A stretch of DNA of 64,000 nucleotides from Arthrobacter rhizophilus (GCF_026241105.1 NZ_JAPFFT010000002.1:1-64000); one strand, 5' to 3'. Positions 17,191 to 25,885 are shown, counted from the first letter of the stretch. Made by a program: numbers and translations. The notes: generated by a model not told the origin, from the letters alone.

Positions 17191-18146
17191 ATGAAGGGAG
17201 CCGGGCAGGCAAGCGCCGCGCGATCGACGCCGTCGGGGCGCGAGGACGCCCATGGGAACCGTAGCCGCATCGACCTGCGGCTGGTCCCGTCCGCCACACT
17301 CACGTGGGCCGTATCCCTCTCCGCTCCCTTCTTGCCGTCGTCATGGATAGCGGCCCTGTGTGCGGGCCTGTGTGTTGTCGCGGGGCTTCTGCTGGGAGGC
17401 CGGCGTCGGCGAATCCCCCAGATTCGGCAAACCGCTCCGCGGCGCCCGGAGTCGAGACGCCCGGAAGCCCGCGTGGGCGGTAACCCACGTTCGCGCTCAA
17501 GGACCGTTGCCGCCACCCTGGCCGTTGCGTGCTTGTTCGGTGCGGCCGTGGCGGCCCATGCGGCAATGGATGCGGGACCGCGCCAGGGCGGCCCCGTCGC
17601 TGAGGCCGCGGCATCCCGGGACTCCGTTGTCATCCACGTGCTAATCGTGGGAGAGCCCCGCGAACTGGGCACCGGCTCGCCTGGATCGGGACGGTGGGCA
17701 GTTCCGGCAGAAGTGATGGACATAGCAACCGATGGTCAGTTGATCCGTTCCCGCACAAGAATTCTGCTCACCGGGGGGCAGGGCTGGGATCAGGTCACAA
17801 CGGGCGACGAGGTCAGAACCGCGGGGAAGCTGAAGCAGGCAAAAGCAGGGCAGTTGGAGGCCGGCGTTCTCGCGGCCGCTACACCTCCTATGAAGCCGGA
17901 CGCGCGGCATGACCTCGACGCACAGCACCGCGCCAACGCACAGCCCAGGCTGGAAACGGAGGGCGTTATGCCGAAAGGTCCGGCGCAGTTGAAGAAGCAA
18001 TTCGCCTCTGCTGCCGAATGGTTGCAGGGCGACGCCGCTGGTCTCTTGCCCGGAATGGTCACGGGCGACACCACCGGTCTGGACGAAAGTCTGGAAGACG
18101 CGATGAAAACCACCGGCACCACTCATCTCACGGCCGTCAGCGGCGC
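17191..18146 (+). pseudogene. comEC: comEC, 5' fragment interrupted by an integrated element
   Basis: This fragment encodes about 318 residues: basic N-terminus, two hydrophobic segments (LCAGLCVVAGLLLG; TVAATLAVACLFGAAVAAH), the DUF4131 region, and the start of the Competence domain with LPGMVTGDTTGLDE and GTTHLTAVSGA. At 18142-18146 the comEC sequence breaks. The frame runs on into the integrase region with unrelated residues and stops at 18261. The rest of the gene resumes at 26587. ComEC forms the inner-membrane channel for single-stranded DNA uptake, so the insertion should abolish transformation unless the element is excised. Confidence 0.9.
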
Positions 18147-18170
18147 GAAAAGTCGCAAGGGGTATACTTC
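18115..18170. other. attL junction
   Basis: The left half comes from comEC (reading THLTAVSGA) and the right half from the element. Crossover is placed in GGCGC at 18142-18146. The element arm carries GGTATAC at 18161-18167, about 17-23 bases from the core centre. This mirrors the palindrome at the other end, as expected for a symmetric attP of a large serine integrase. Confidence 0.7.
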
Positions 18171-18175
18171 TACTC

Positions 18176-19540
18176 ATGAAAGCGGCTATCTACACGCGAG
18201 TCAGCCAGGACCGCAACGGGCGCGGGCGTTCTGTCGAGGAACAAGAGGCCGTTTGCCGTGACCTCTGCCGACAAAACGGCTGGGAGATTGCAGGCCTGTA
18301 CACCGACAATGACCGTTCGGCGTCCAGGTATGCGCGAAAGGGGCGCCCGGATTTCGAGCGGCTCATGTCCGAGCTTGACCAAGTCGACGTCATTGTCACC
18401 TGGGAAGCCAGCCGCGCTACTCGTGACCTGAACGTCTACACGCAGATGCGCGACGCATGCCGCAAGGCCGGCGTGAAATGGGCCTACAACGGGCGCGTGT
18501 ACGACTTCGAGCGAACCGACGACTCGTTCACCACCGGCCTAGACATGCTCGTTGCCGAGCGCGAGTCAGGAGAGACGTCGAAGCGGGTCCAGCGGGCCGT
18601 CAGAGCTCAAGCGAACGCGGGCAAGCCGCACGGGCGGATCCCCTTCGGATACACGCGCGTCTATGCCCCAGACACAGGCAACCTCCTACGTCAGGTGCCA
18701 CACCCCGAGGAGTCCAAGCTGATCACTGAGGCAGCTGACCGCGTCTTGGCGGGGGAGAGCATTTACCAGATTGCCAAGGACTTCAAGACGCGCGGTCAGT
18801 TCCGCCTGTCGGACCTCAGGATTCAGAGGCTTCTGCGGAGCCCTACCTACGCGGGAAAGCGCGTATACCGCGGCGAAGTCCTCCGCGATGCCGATTGGCC
18901 CGCGCTGATCGACCCCGAGCGGTGGGAAGCGCTCCAGGGCATCCTCGGCTCGCCCGACCGGACCAAGTTCCACGGCACCGAACCGGCGCACCTGCTGACC
19001 GGCATAGCGAAGTGTGGCGTCTGCGGCGGCCCGATTGTGCGCCTCGTGAACAGGGGCAAGTACCCGACGTACATTTGCAAGGAGCGCCACTGCGTCGGCC
19101 GCGCGCAAGGCCCGACGGACGAGACAGTCGTCGCCGTCGTGAAGAACGTCCTCACGCGCCCCGACGCGCTCCAGGCGATCCACGCCCACGCCGATCCCGG
19201 CATCAGCGACGCGGCCAACAAGGTTCAGGAGCTTGAGGCGCGGCTGGAATCCCTCTACGAGCAAGCCGCCACCGGCACGCTGAGCGCCGCGGGCCTCGCG
19301 AAGGTGGAATCATCCATCTTGAGCCAGCTCGACGCCGCACGCGGGCGCCTACGGGCGATGTCCGCACCGAAGAAACTCACGATAGCCGACCCTGCCGCGA
19401 CTGCGGCACGCTGGGACAAGCTGCCAGTCCTCACACAGCGCGAGATCGTCCGCGGACTCATGGAGGTACGCATCATGCCGGCCCGTGCCCGAGGCGTCCG
19501 CTTCGACCCTCAGAGCATCGACATACAGCAGCGCTTCTAA
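18176..19540 (+). CDS. Large serine recombinase (phage-type integrase)
   Basis: The 454-residue integrase catalyses site-specific recombination between attP and attB. The N-terminal resolvase domain starts MKAAIYTRVS with the nucleophilic serine at residue 10, and continues with the conserved TWEASRATRDL. The Recombinase domain (about residues 150-250) includes GKPHGRIPFGYTR and LLRSPTYAGKRVYRG. A zinc ribbon follows (CGVCGG and CKERHC), then a coiled-coil stretch around residues 340-390 and a basic C-terminus. The gene begins about 30 bases from the attL core, and its start overlaps the false extension of comEC. It is probably expressed from the element arm or by read-through from comEC. Confidence 0.95.
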   Translation: MKAAIYTRVSQDRNGRGRSVEEQEAVCRDLCRQNGWEIAGLYTDNDRSASRYARKGRPDFERLMSELDQVDVIVTWEASRATRDLNVYTQMRDACRKAGVKWAYNGRVYDFERTDDSFTTGLDMLVAERESGETSKRVQRAVRAQANAGKPHGRIPFGYTRVYAPDTGNLLRQVPHPEESKLITEAADRVLAGESIYQIAKDFKTRGQFRLSDLRIQRLLRSPTYAGKRVYRGEVLRDADWPALIDPERWEALQGILGSPDRTKFHGTEPAHLLTGIAKCGVCGGPIVRLVNRGKYPTYICKERHCVGRAQGPTDETVVAVVKNVLTRPDALQAIHAHADPGISDAANKVQELEARLESLYEQAATGTLSAAGLAKVESSILSQLDAARGRLRAMSAPKKLTIADPAATAARWDKLPVLTQREIVRGLMEVRIMPARARGVRFDPQSIDIQQRF

Positions 19541-19590
19541 CGCCCTTGGAAAGCCCATTCCGATAACGGTTCGGTAACGATCCGAAATCA

Positions 19591-19630
19591 TCGTGGCATA
19601 CCGTGGCATGCCGTAGCATGCCGTAGCCTA
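19591..19630. repeat. Four tandem 10-bp iterons
   Basis: Four adjacent 10-base units occur: TCGTGGCATA, CCGTGGCATG, CCGTAGCATG and CCGTAGCCTA. The period equals one helical turn, so a protein bound to each unit would sit on the same face of the DNA. They lie in the non-coding 185 bases between the integrase and the Xis-like gene. Likely roles are binding of the directionality factor or a repressor. Confidence 0.65.
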
Positions 19631-19725
19631 TCCCAGCCGCACCATGCCGCGTTTTTCTTTCCGCCAAACCTGCCGCTTACTGACAAAGGTAAGCAAAAGC
19701 GAAGAAATGGCAGGGGGGCAGGAAA

Positions 19726-19923
19726 ATGGAAATGCAAGAGGGCAAATCCCAGGCGCTAACCGTCGCGGACGTCGCCCGAATTTACAAGTTGAGCATATGG
19801 ACCGTTTATAGGCGCGTCGAGGATGGAACGCTAAAACCCTTCCGAATTGGCCGCGCGCTCCGTTTCGACGCTGAAGACGTCGCTGCCACTTTCCTTCGAG
19901 TGCGCAAGGCCGTCGAGGAATGA
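19726..19923 (+). CDS. Excisionase-like helix-turn-helix protein
   Basis: This 65-residue protein is a winged-helix MerR/Xis-type HTH: LTVADVARIYKLSIWTVYRRVEDGTLKPFRIGRALRF, where the tyrosine-rich recognition helix and the RIGR wing match excisionase-family (HTH_17) proteins. In elements with a serine integrase such a protein may act as recombination directionality factor or as a transcriptional regulator. Its TGA overlaps the ATG of the next small ORF (ATGA), so the two are probably translationally coupled. Confidence 0.8.
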   Translation: MEMQEGKSQALTVADVARIYKLSIWTVYRRVEDGTLKPFRIGRALRFDAEDVAATFLRVRKAVEE

Positions 19924-20036
19924 CCATCGAGGAGTACGCCGCCCAGGTAGCCGCCCAATGGCAGCCGCTCACAGACCGGCAGCGGCTCCTTATTGCCACC
20001 GCGCTCAGCGATCAGACCCAGCGCGACGGGAGGTGA
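19920..20036 (+). CDS. Small element protein, 38 residues
   Basis: ATG 19920 overlaps the stop of the HTH gene as ATGA and opens 38 codons to TGA 20036. The peptide begins MTIEEYAAQVAAQWQPLTDR and ends with a polar tail. I do not recognise a family. The coupled start, absence of rare codons and short gap (4 bases) to the next gene support it as a real gene. Its amphipathic first half could form a helix for protein contacts. Confidence 0.55.
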   Translation: MTIEEYAAQVAAQWQPLTDRQRLLIATALSDQTQRDGR

Positions 20037-20040
20037 CCGG

Positions 20041-20625
20041 ATGGGCGCTACGAACGTTGCGAAGGTCTTCACCCTCTGGCGGCATCTGAGCCACCGAGAC
20101 GCCCGCTTGCTCCTCTACATGGCCAATACTTCGCTCGACACCGAGCAAGGCGGGGTGGACGAAAAGGGAAAGCCGACGCTGAAGCCAAGTCGCCCTCCTC
20201 GATATTTCGGCGGATGGGAAGACGCGGCCGAAGCAATCGGGCTCGATCCCAGGGGCAAGAAGGACAGCGCGAAGGAGACATTTCGGCAGGCCGTCGCAAA
20301 CCTCGTGAAGGCCGGCGCCGTCGTCTCAAGCGGCAATGCCCGGATAGGAACCCGCGCCGAATACGCCCTGGCCCTCGACCGTGACGAGACTTTCCAACCG
20401 GAAATAGTCGATTCACACGATCCCGACAAACGTCCAGTTATTCGCTGGCATCCAATAAAGAGGGCCAAGAAAACATTGCCCCTCGTGGGGCAAGAAAACA
20501 TTGGAGATAGGGGCAAGAAAACATTGCCCCCTAGGAGTACTTCAGGAACCACTACAGGAATACAAGAGGAACCACTATCACCTCAGGCGAGTAAGTCACC
20601 TGCGAACGAATGGAGCACTTGGTAA
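20041..20625 (+). CDS. Probable replication-initiation-type protein of the element
   Basis: The 194-residue protein begins MGATNVAKVFTLWRHLSHRD. It contains a winged-helix-like region including WEDAAEAIGLDPRGKKDSAKETFRQAVANLVKAGAVV and a following strand region, as in phage replication-initiator and HTH proteins of actinobacterial phages. The C-terminal 60 residues are low complexity because the DNA there carries three exact 13-bp repeats, which encode KKTLP-type motifs. Initiator genes of many phages contain their own origin, so this arrangement supports a replication role. The assignment is inferred from context and repeats, not from a recognised catalytic motif. Confidence 0.5.
   Translation: MGATNVAKVFTLWRHLSHRDARLLLYMANTSLDTEQGGVDEKGKPTLKPSRPPRYFGGWEDAAEAIGLDPRGKKDSAKETFRQAVANLVKAGAVVSSGNARIGTRAEYALALDRDETFQPEIVDSHDPDKRPVIRWHPIKRAKKTLPLVGQENIGDRGKKTLPPRSTSGTTTGIQEEPLSPQASKSPANEWSTW
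20466..20526. repeat. Three 13-bp direct repeats, candidate replication origin
   Basis: CAAGAAAACATTG occurs exactly three times, at 20466-20478, 20491-20503 and 20514-20526 (steps of 25 and 23 bases), inside the replication-like gene. Between the first two copies TTGCCCC-TCGT-GGGGCAA forms a perfect 7-bp hairpin. A-rich iterons plus a hairpin within an initiator gene resemble phage and plasmid origins. Confidence 0.6.
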
Positions 20626-20960
20626 TGAAACAAACAAGACCACCATTGCAATACGGGCCCGAGCATTACGACCGGATCCGGAACGACGGCGCGACGCTGA
20701 CTATCCGGCCGGCACGCATCGTCACGCCTGCCCACACAGCCCGCGATGGGCTCGTGCTCACCGCGGGCGGACAAGCACGTCTTGTGCTCACGCTCGAGGA
20801 CGCCTACGAGCTGGCCGAATCCCTGGCCAACCAGCTCGACAGCCTTGCAGGTGTCGACGGCGCGAGGCAGATCAAGCGACACCACAGCCTCACCGCAGCG
20901 GACGGAACGCCAGAGCCAGACCTCGACGCCTACCTAGCCACCTTCACAGCAGAGGACTGA
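20625..20960 (+). CDS. Hypothetical protein of the element
   Basis: The 111-residue protein starts at ATG 20625, overlapping the previous stop by one base (TAATG); an in-frame upstream start at 20610 is less likely. The sequence includes TIRPARIVTPAHTARDGLVL and a helical stretch LTLEDAYELAESLANQLDSL. It has no membrane segment or cysteine motif. I do not recognise the family. Tight coupling to its neighbours suggests it belongs to the early replication and maintenance operon. Confidence 0.6.
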   Translation: MKQTRPPLQYGPEHYDRIRNDGATLTIRPARIVTPAHTARDGLVLTAGGQARLVLTLEDAYELAESLANQLDSLAGVDGARQIKRHHSLTAADGTPEPDLDAYLATFTAED

Positions 20961-20962
20961 CC

Positions 20963-21277
20963 ATGGCATTCGACTACGCCCAGACACTGAGGGACGCGCA
21001 GTCCCTCATCACAGAGTCACTGCTCAACGGCAACGCTGCCGAGCTCTATGCGCAACTACTCAGCGAGCAACAGCCAGAGCACCGCGCCGAGTGGTGCCAA
21101 CTCGTCAACGAGTACAACCTCGGACTCATGCGCCCAATCATGGACAACCTGTGCGGAGGGCGCGAGCGAGCCATCACCCAATGGCAGGCACAGCTCGCGA
21201 GCAACGGCGCTGATACCGGCGCGGCTGAGGCACTCCAATGGCTGCAATCCGAGGAAGACGACCGCCCGGGGGAGTGA
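20963..21277 (+). CDS. Hypothetical protein of the element
   Basis: The 104-residue acidic, mostly helical protein begins MAFDYAQTLRDAQSLITESL two bases after the previous stop. It is rich in Gln, Glu and Trp and has no recognised motif, signal peptide or membrane segment. It ends the early gene run; a 400-base non-coding stretch follows before the capsid gene. Confidence 0.6.
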   Translation: MAFDYAQTLRDAQSLITESLLNGNAAELYAQLLSEQQPEHRAEWCQLVNEYNLGLMRPIMDNLCGGRERAITQWQAQLASNGADTGAAEALQWLQSEEDDRPGE

Positions 21278-21675
21278 CCCAGGGCCTAAGCGCCACGAAA
21301 CGGGCCCGGGTTTTTAGGCAGGGGCCAGGTGGAAGACCCCGCCCTCACCCAGAAAAACTCCACCGGCATGAATTTTCTCGTTGTAGCGTAGCGAATCGCC
21401 CGTTTGCGCAGGTCAAACCGTCCTTTTGAACCCATTTCGCGTTGTATCCACTCACCCGGCGTGCCGCGCCGCTCATTTAACTCGGGCGTGCTTTAAAATT
21501 GAATCAGCTGCAAGTTGCGGGTCGCGTTGAGGCCTGATCCGTAACTTGCCGGCACTGAATCCGCGTCGAGAGCCTGGATTCAGAAGCCGGTCGCGCGAGT
21601 CCAGCAATGGCCGCCTGGCAAGGGGTACCAGCGATCCCCGTGAAGCCAAGCCACCATTGTGAAAGGACTCTCTCA
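21278..21675. other. Structured non-coding stretch before the capsid gene
   Basis: No gene is seen in these 398 bases. They hold two inverted repeats. GCAAGTTGCGGGTC (21510-21523) matches its partner at 21536-21549 at 12 of 14 positions. TGAATCC (21556-21562) matches GGATTCA (21576-21582), flanked by CCGGC and GCCGG. An AT-rich CTTTAAAATTG at 21491-21501 could be part of a promoter. Possible roles are late-gene regulation or a packaging site; alternatively it is the scar of lost terminase and portal genes. Confidence 0.4.
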
Positions 21676-23184
21676 GTGGCACTCACGATTTCGCAGCTCA
21701 TCGAGCGCACCAAGAACGAACGAAACGCCAAACTCAGCGCGCGCAACAGCTTCGCGGACCAACTCCGCGGCATCCTCGAGGAGGACGAAGCGGGTCGACC
21801 CGTCAACCACGGCGAACTCTCCCAGGTCCGCCACCAAATCAGCACCCTTGATCGTCAGATTGATGGGCTGAGCGACCAAATCCGCGAGTACTCGGACGAG
21901 CAGGAAGCGGACGGCGCTTACCTCCGCGCCTCGCAGCAGACCACGCCGACCCGTGCGGCCGCCGTGGCGTCCGGGGATAGCTATGAGGTCCGAGTCGGCC
22001 AGACGCGGGCTTACGACAGTGTCATCCGCACCGGGGACACCAGGGAACCGCGCATCTACGACAGTGCCACGGCCAGCCGCGGCACGTCCTTCTTTGCAGA
22101 CGCTCACAATTGGTCCCGCGGCGGCGGTAACGGCGGCGCACGTGACCGCCTCGAACGCCACGCCAGCGAGGTCGAGTTCCACCGCGAAATGACCGAGCGT
22201 GCCACGTCCACCGGCTCGTTTGCCGGCCTCGTGGTCCCTCAGTACCTCGTGGATCAGGCTGCGCTCGTGCTCCGCAACGGCCGTCCGATGGCCAACGTGA
22301 TCCAGCGCCTTCAGATCCCTGCTCAGGGCATGTCGTTCACGATCCCGCGCGGCACCACGGGCGCTTCGGCCGGCGTCCAGGCGTCTGAAAACTCGGCCGT
22401 CTCCTCGACGGACGAGGTCTGGGGGAATCTGTCCGTCCCGGTTGTGACCGTCGCGGGCCAGCAGGACGTGTCCCGCCAGTCCCTGGAGCGCGGCACGGGC
22501 GTTGACCAGCTCATCTACACCGACTTGGTCAAGGCCTACGCCACGGCCGTGGATGGGCAGATCCTCAGCGGCACGGGCTCGTCCGGTCAGGCGCTCGGCA
22601 TCATGAACACGGGCGGTATCGGCGCGGCTACCGCGTTCGGTGCTGCGGCCGGCCCCGCGAACTTCAACCTGAAGGTAGCCGGCGCCAACAATGCCGTGTA
22701 CAGCGCCGGTCAGGGCCTCGCGCCCGAGCTGCTGGTCATGCATCCGCGGCGTTGGTCCTGGCTGTGCGGCCTCGTGGACTCCTCGAACCGTCCGATTGTG
22801 CAGAGCAACCTCAATGTTGCCTTCAACACGATTGCGACGGGCGGCTTCGGCAACAAGGATCTCGCGACCGTCGAGACTCCGTTCGTAGGCGTGCACAACT
22901 CGGGGCTTCCGGTCCTGCTGGACCTGAACATTCCGACGAACGCTGGCACCCTCAATGAGGACGTCATGCTCTCTGTGGACGCCGATCAGCTCCTGCTGTG
23001 GGAGGACGGCGACGGCATGCCGCGCCAGCTTTCCTTCGAGCAGACCACGGGCGGTTCGCTGACCACGAAGCTCGTCGTGTACTCGTACATCGCGTTCACG
23101 GCCGGCCGCTACCCGGCCGCCGTCGCGAAAATCGGCGGCGTCGACACCGTCGCCGGCAACGGCCTCATCGCTCCGACCTTCTAG
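21676..23184 (+). CDS. HK97-fold phage major capsid protein
   Basis: The protein is 502 residues from GTG 21676, which is preceded by GAAAGGAC. The first 100 or so residues are charged and coiled-coil forming (LIERTKNERNAKL ... LSQVRHQISTLDRQIDGLSD), typical of the delta or scaffold domain of HK97-like capsid proteins. The shell domain follows: FAGLVVPQYLVDQAAL, WGNLSVPVVTVAGQQDVSRQ, DGQILSGTGSSGQALGI, and LLVMHPRRWSWLCGL. No prohead protease gene is visible nearby. The product would form the icosahedral shell. It is a full-length, uninterrupted gene. Confidence 0.9.
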   Translation: MALTISQLIERTKNERNAKLSARNSFADQLRGILEEDEAGRPVNHGELSQVRHQISTLDRQIDGLSDQIREYSDEQEADGAYLRASQQTTPTRAAAVASGDSYEVRVGQTRAYDSVIRTGDTREPRIYDSATASRGTSFFADAHNWSRGGGNGGARDRLERHASEVEFHREMTERATSTGSFAGLVVPQYLVDQAALVLRNGRPMANVIQRLQIPAQGMSFTIPRGTTGASAGVQASENSAVSSTDEVWGNLSVPVVTVAGQQDVSRQSLERGTGVDQLIYTDLVKAYATAVDGQILSGTGSSGQALGIMNTGGIGAATAFGAAAGPANFNLKVAGANNAVYSAGQGLAPELLVMHPRRWSWLCGLVDSSNRPIVQSNLNVAFNTIATGGFGNKDLATVETPFVGVHNSGLPVLLDLNIPTNAGTLNEDVMLSVDADQLLLWEDGDGMPRQLSFEQTTGGSLTTKLVVYSYIAFTAGRYPAAVAKIGGVDTVAGNGLIAPTF

Positions 23185-23188
23185 CAAA

Positions 23189-23241
23189 ACCCCTCACTAG
23201 GGCGCCGTTTCCATCAAGGACGGCGCCCTAGTGGCAGGGGT
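23189..23241. terminator. Strong hairpin between capsid and tape-measure genes
   Basis: A perfect 14-bp stem pairs 23195-23208 (CACTAGGGCGCCGT) with 23220-23233 across an 11-base loop. ACCCCT/AGGGGT at 23189-23194 and 23236-23241 extends it across a two-base bulge. It starts four bases after the capsid stop and ends 16 bases before the tape-measure start. It lacks a U-run, so partial termination or processing is more likely than full termination. Confidence 0.6.
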
Positions 23242-23257
23242 AGAAAGGCGGTAACCC

Positions 23258-25885
23258 ATGGGTGACGCTTCGATGATTTTCAACATTTTCGGGCGTGACG
23301 AGGGCGTTTCCAAGGCGTTCGACGGTATCGCCGCGAAGGCCACGGAGATGGACGCCAAGACCAAGGCTGCTTCCATCGGCATGAATGCGTCCATGGCTGC
23401 GGCTGAGGACGCCGGGAAGAAGGTAGCGGACCAGCGGGGCGTGCTGGAGATAGCGACCCGCCGTGTTGCGCTCGCTGAGGAAGCCCTCGCGGCGGTCAAC
23501 AAGAATTCGGAGTCGACCTCGAAGCAGAAGATGGCGGCTGAGTCCGCTGTTCTGACTACCCGTCAGGCGATGATCAAGGCCGAGGACGCTCTCGGGAAGG
23601 CCACGGCTGACGCGGCGAAGCTGGCCGAGGAATCCGGCAAGAAGGTGGAGAAGTCCGCGAAGGACACCGCCAATGGCGTGGGCATCTCCGCTACCCAGAT
23701 TGTGGGCAGCTTCAACACGATCAACAACGTCATCGGCGGTGTGACGCCCTCAGTCTCGGCCAACGTCATGAAGATGACTGCCGTCATGGGCCTGATGGGC
23801 GCGGGCGCTGCTGCTTCCTCGGCTCTCACTGGCGGTGCCCTGGCCGCCCTGCCGCTGCTGTTCGCCGGGGTTGGCGCGTTGATGGTCAAGACCGCGGCCT
23901 CAACGAACGCGGACCTCACGGCGCAGTTCACGAACGCGGGCGCGTCCATCAAGGACACCATGCTCAAGGCGTCCGAACCCATGACGACCATGTTCGGGAA
24001 CATTGCGACGTCGGCCGCGGAAACCCTCAAGAGCATGGGTGGGGCCATGCATGACGCCTTCGAATCGTCGGCGCCGGCCGTTGCGACGATTTCCCAGGGG
24101 CTTCTCGGGCTGGTGCAGAACATCATGCCCGGCATGAACGCCGCACTCGCTCAAGCAGCGGGCCCCGTGATGGCGCTCTCGACCGGCCTTTCGGGTCTTG
24201 GTACGGCGCTTGGAGGTTTCTTCCAGAACCTCACTATCGGCGCGGATGGTGGGGCGGCCGGTCTGGGGAGTCTGCTGGGCATGGTGAACAACCTCCTGCC
24301 TATCCTCGGGGCGTTCCTTGGCAACATTGCCGGTCCCATGAGCGGGGCCATGGCGAGCCTTTCCATGTTCGTGGGCACGCTCGTCCAGTCGCTGCTTGGC
24401 GGATTGACGCCGGTCCTGAACGCTCTGGCGCCGGTCTTCGGGCAGCTCCTTGGGGCGATCCTGCCGATGCTGCCCGCGATAGGCGGCCTCATTGCGGCGT
24501 TCGCTCCGGTCATTACGGACATCGGCAGCCAGCTTGTGCCGATCTTCCAGCAGCTCGTGGGCGTGTTCGTCAAGCTTCTCCCGTCCGTGATTCCGCTGAT
24601 TGACCCGCTGCTGAACCTGCTGTCGCCCATCGTGACGATGATCGGCCCGCTTATCCAGTTGGCGTCCGCGTTCGGTCAGGCGCTCCTGCCGGTCATCGGT
24701 GAGCTCCTGCCGGTGATCCAGGATCTACAGAACGTGCTTTCGGGCGCGCTGGGGGATGCGCTGCTATCCATCGGGAAGGCGATCATCCCGATCCTTCCCG
24801 CACTGGGCGATCTCGTGAAGGTTGTCGGCGGCGCCCTGGCCGGGGCGCTCAAGGTGATCCTGCCCCCGCTCATGCAGCTTATCGACGCCGGGCTCGGGGC
24901 GATGCTGAAAGCCATAGGTCCACTGCTGCCCATGATCGGGCAGATCCTCGCCCCGCTCCTTGGCGTCCTTGCGAAGCTCCTTGGCTCGCTCCTGACCGCG
25001 ATCATGCCGCTTCTCCTGCCGCTCGTGAAGCTCCAGGGCATAATCCTGGAGGGCTTGGCGAAGGCGCTCATCTGGATTGTCAACAACGCCATTGTCCCGC
25101 TCGTCAATTGGCTCGCGGACCAGCTCGGCCCGCAGTTCAAACTGCTGGGCGACACGATTTCGTACGTCGTGAATTGGGTCAAGAACACCCTTGTTCCGTG
25201 GTTCATCCAGGCGTGGCAGACGGTGGCCGATTTCGTCAAGGGATTCATTGACGGACTGGTGAACGGCTGGAACCACTTCTGGGATGTCACAAACGATGTT
25301 TTCACCAAGGTGGGGAACTTCGTGTCCGGCACGTGGAACAACATAGTCGATGGAGTCTCGGGCGCCGTGGACAAGGTAATTGGTTTCTTCGGCGGGATCA
25401 AAGACAAGGTAGCTGGTGCGCTTTCCGGAGCTGGGGACTGGCTCCTTGACATCGGCGGCAAGATCATCGGCGGCCTGATCGGCGGGATCAAGGGTGCACT
25501 GAGCGGCCTGGGCGATGTCCTCGGCAATGTCGGACAGTTCATCAAGGACCACAAGGGGCCGGAGAGCTATGACAAGGTCATGCTGAAGCCTCACGGCGGA
25601 TGGATCATGGGCGGCCTGATCGACGGGATCCAGGACTCGCTTCCAAACCTCCATGCGGTACTGGGCAACGTTACGAATATGGTTTCAGGCGCGTCGTTCA
25701 ACGTGCCGGCCGGCGCCGGGACCGCCGCCAACCTTGGGGGCGCGGACCAGCTCGGGGTCATGAACGGCCGCGACACAGGGCCCAAGACCTACATTCTGCA
25801 GGTCGGTGACAAGCAGTTCAACGCCCACCTTGAAGAGGTCACTACCGGGGCTGCGGCCCGCGGGCTTGGAGGGATGCGCCGATAA
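23258..25885 (+). CDS. Phage tail tape-measure protein
   Basis: The 875-residue protein is mostly helical, with an N-terminal Ala/Lys-rich coiled coil, then long hydrophobic stretches of Leu, Ile, Pro and Gly (VIGELLPVIQDLQNVLSGAL; LLPMIGQILAPLLGVLAKLL). A Trp/Asn-rich region follows (WFIQAWQTVADFVKGFIDGL), then a C-terminal Gly-rich part with PHGGWIMGGLIDGIQDSLP. These are hallmarks of siphovirus tape measures, which set tail length and line the tail tube. At the usual 1.5 angstrom per residue it would specify a tail of roughly 130 nm. The tail-tube and chaperone genes that normally precede it are absent. Confidence 0.92.
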   Translation: MGDASMIFNIFGRDEGVSKAFDGIAAKATEMDAKTKAASIGMNASMAAAEDAGKKVADQRGVLEIATRRVALAEEALAAVNKNSESTSKQKMAAESAVLTTRQAMIKAEDALGKATADAAKLAEESGKKVEKSAKDTANGVGISATQIVGSFNTINNVIGGVTPSVSANVMKMTAVMGLMGAGAAASSALTGGALAALPLLFAGVGALMVKTAASTNADLTAQFTNAGASIKDTMLKASEPMTTMFGNIATSAAETLKSMGGAMHDAFESSAPAVATISQGLLGLVQNIMPGMNAALAQAAGPVMALSTGLSGLGTALGGFFQNLTIGADGGAAGLGSLLGMVNNLLPILGAFLGNIAGPMSGAMASLSMFVGTLVQSLLGGLTPVLNALAPVFGQLLGAILPMLPAIGGLIAAFAPVITDIGSQLVPIFQQLVGVFVKLLPSVIPLIDPLLNLLSPIVTMIGPLIQLASAFGQALLPVIGELLPVIQDLQNVLSGALGDALLSIGKAIIPILPALGDLVKVVGGALAGALKVILPPLMQLIDAGLGAMLKAIGPLLPMIGQILAPLLGVLAKLLGSLLTAIMPLLLPLVKLQGIILEGLAKALIWIVNNAIVPLVNWLADQLGPQFKLLGDTISYVVNWVKNTLVPWFIQAWQTVADFVKGFIDGLVNGWNHFWDVTNDVFTKVGNFVSGTWNNIVDGVSGAVDKVIGFFGGIKDKVAGALSGAGDWLLDIGGKIIGGLIGGIKGALSGLGDVLGNVGQFIKDHKGPESYDKVMLKPHGGWIMGGLIDGIQDSLPNLHAVLGNVTNMVSGASFNVPAGAGTAANLGGADQLGVMNGRDTGPKTYILQVGDKQFNAHLEEVTTGAAARGLGGMRR

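Noticed and set aside
19591..19630. CRISPR array
   Set aside because: The 10-bp units are contiguous without spacers, and no cas genes are in the window.
21673..23187. 504-codon open frame antisense to the capsid gene
   Set aside because: The plus frame has clear HK97-type capsid features and a ribosome binding site; the minus frame has neither.
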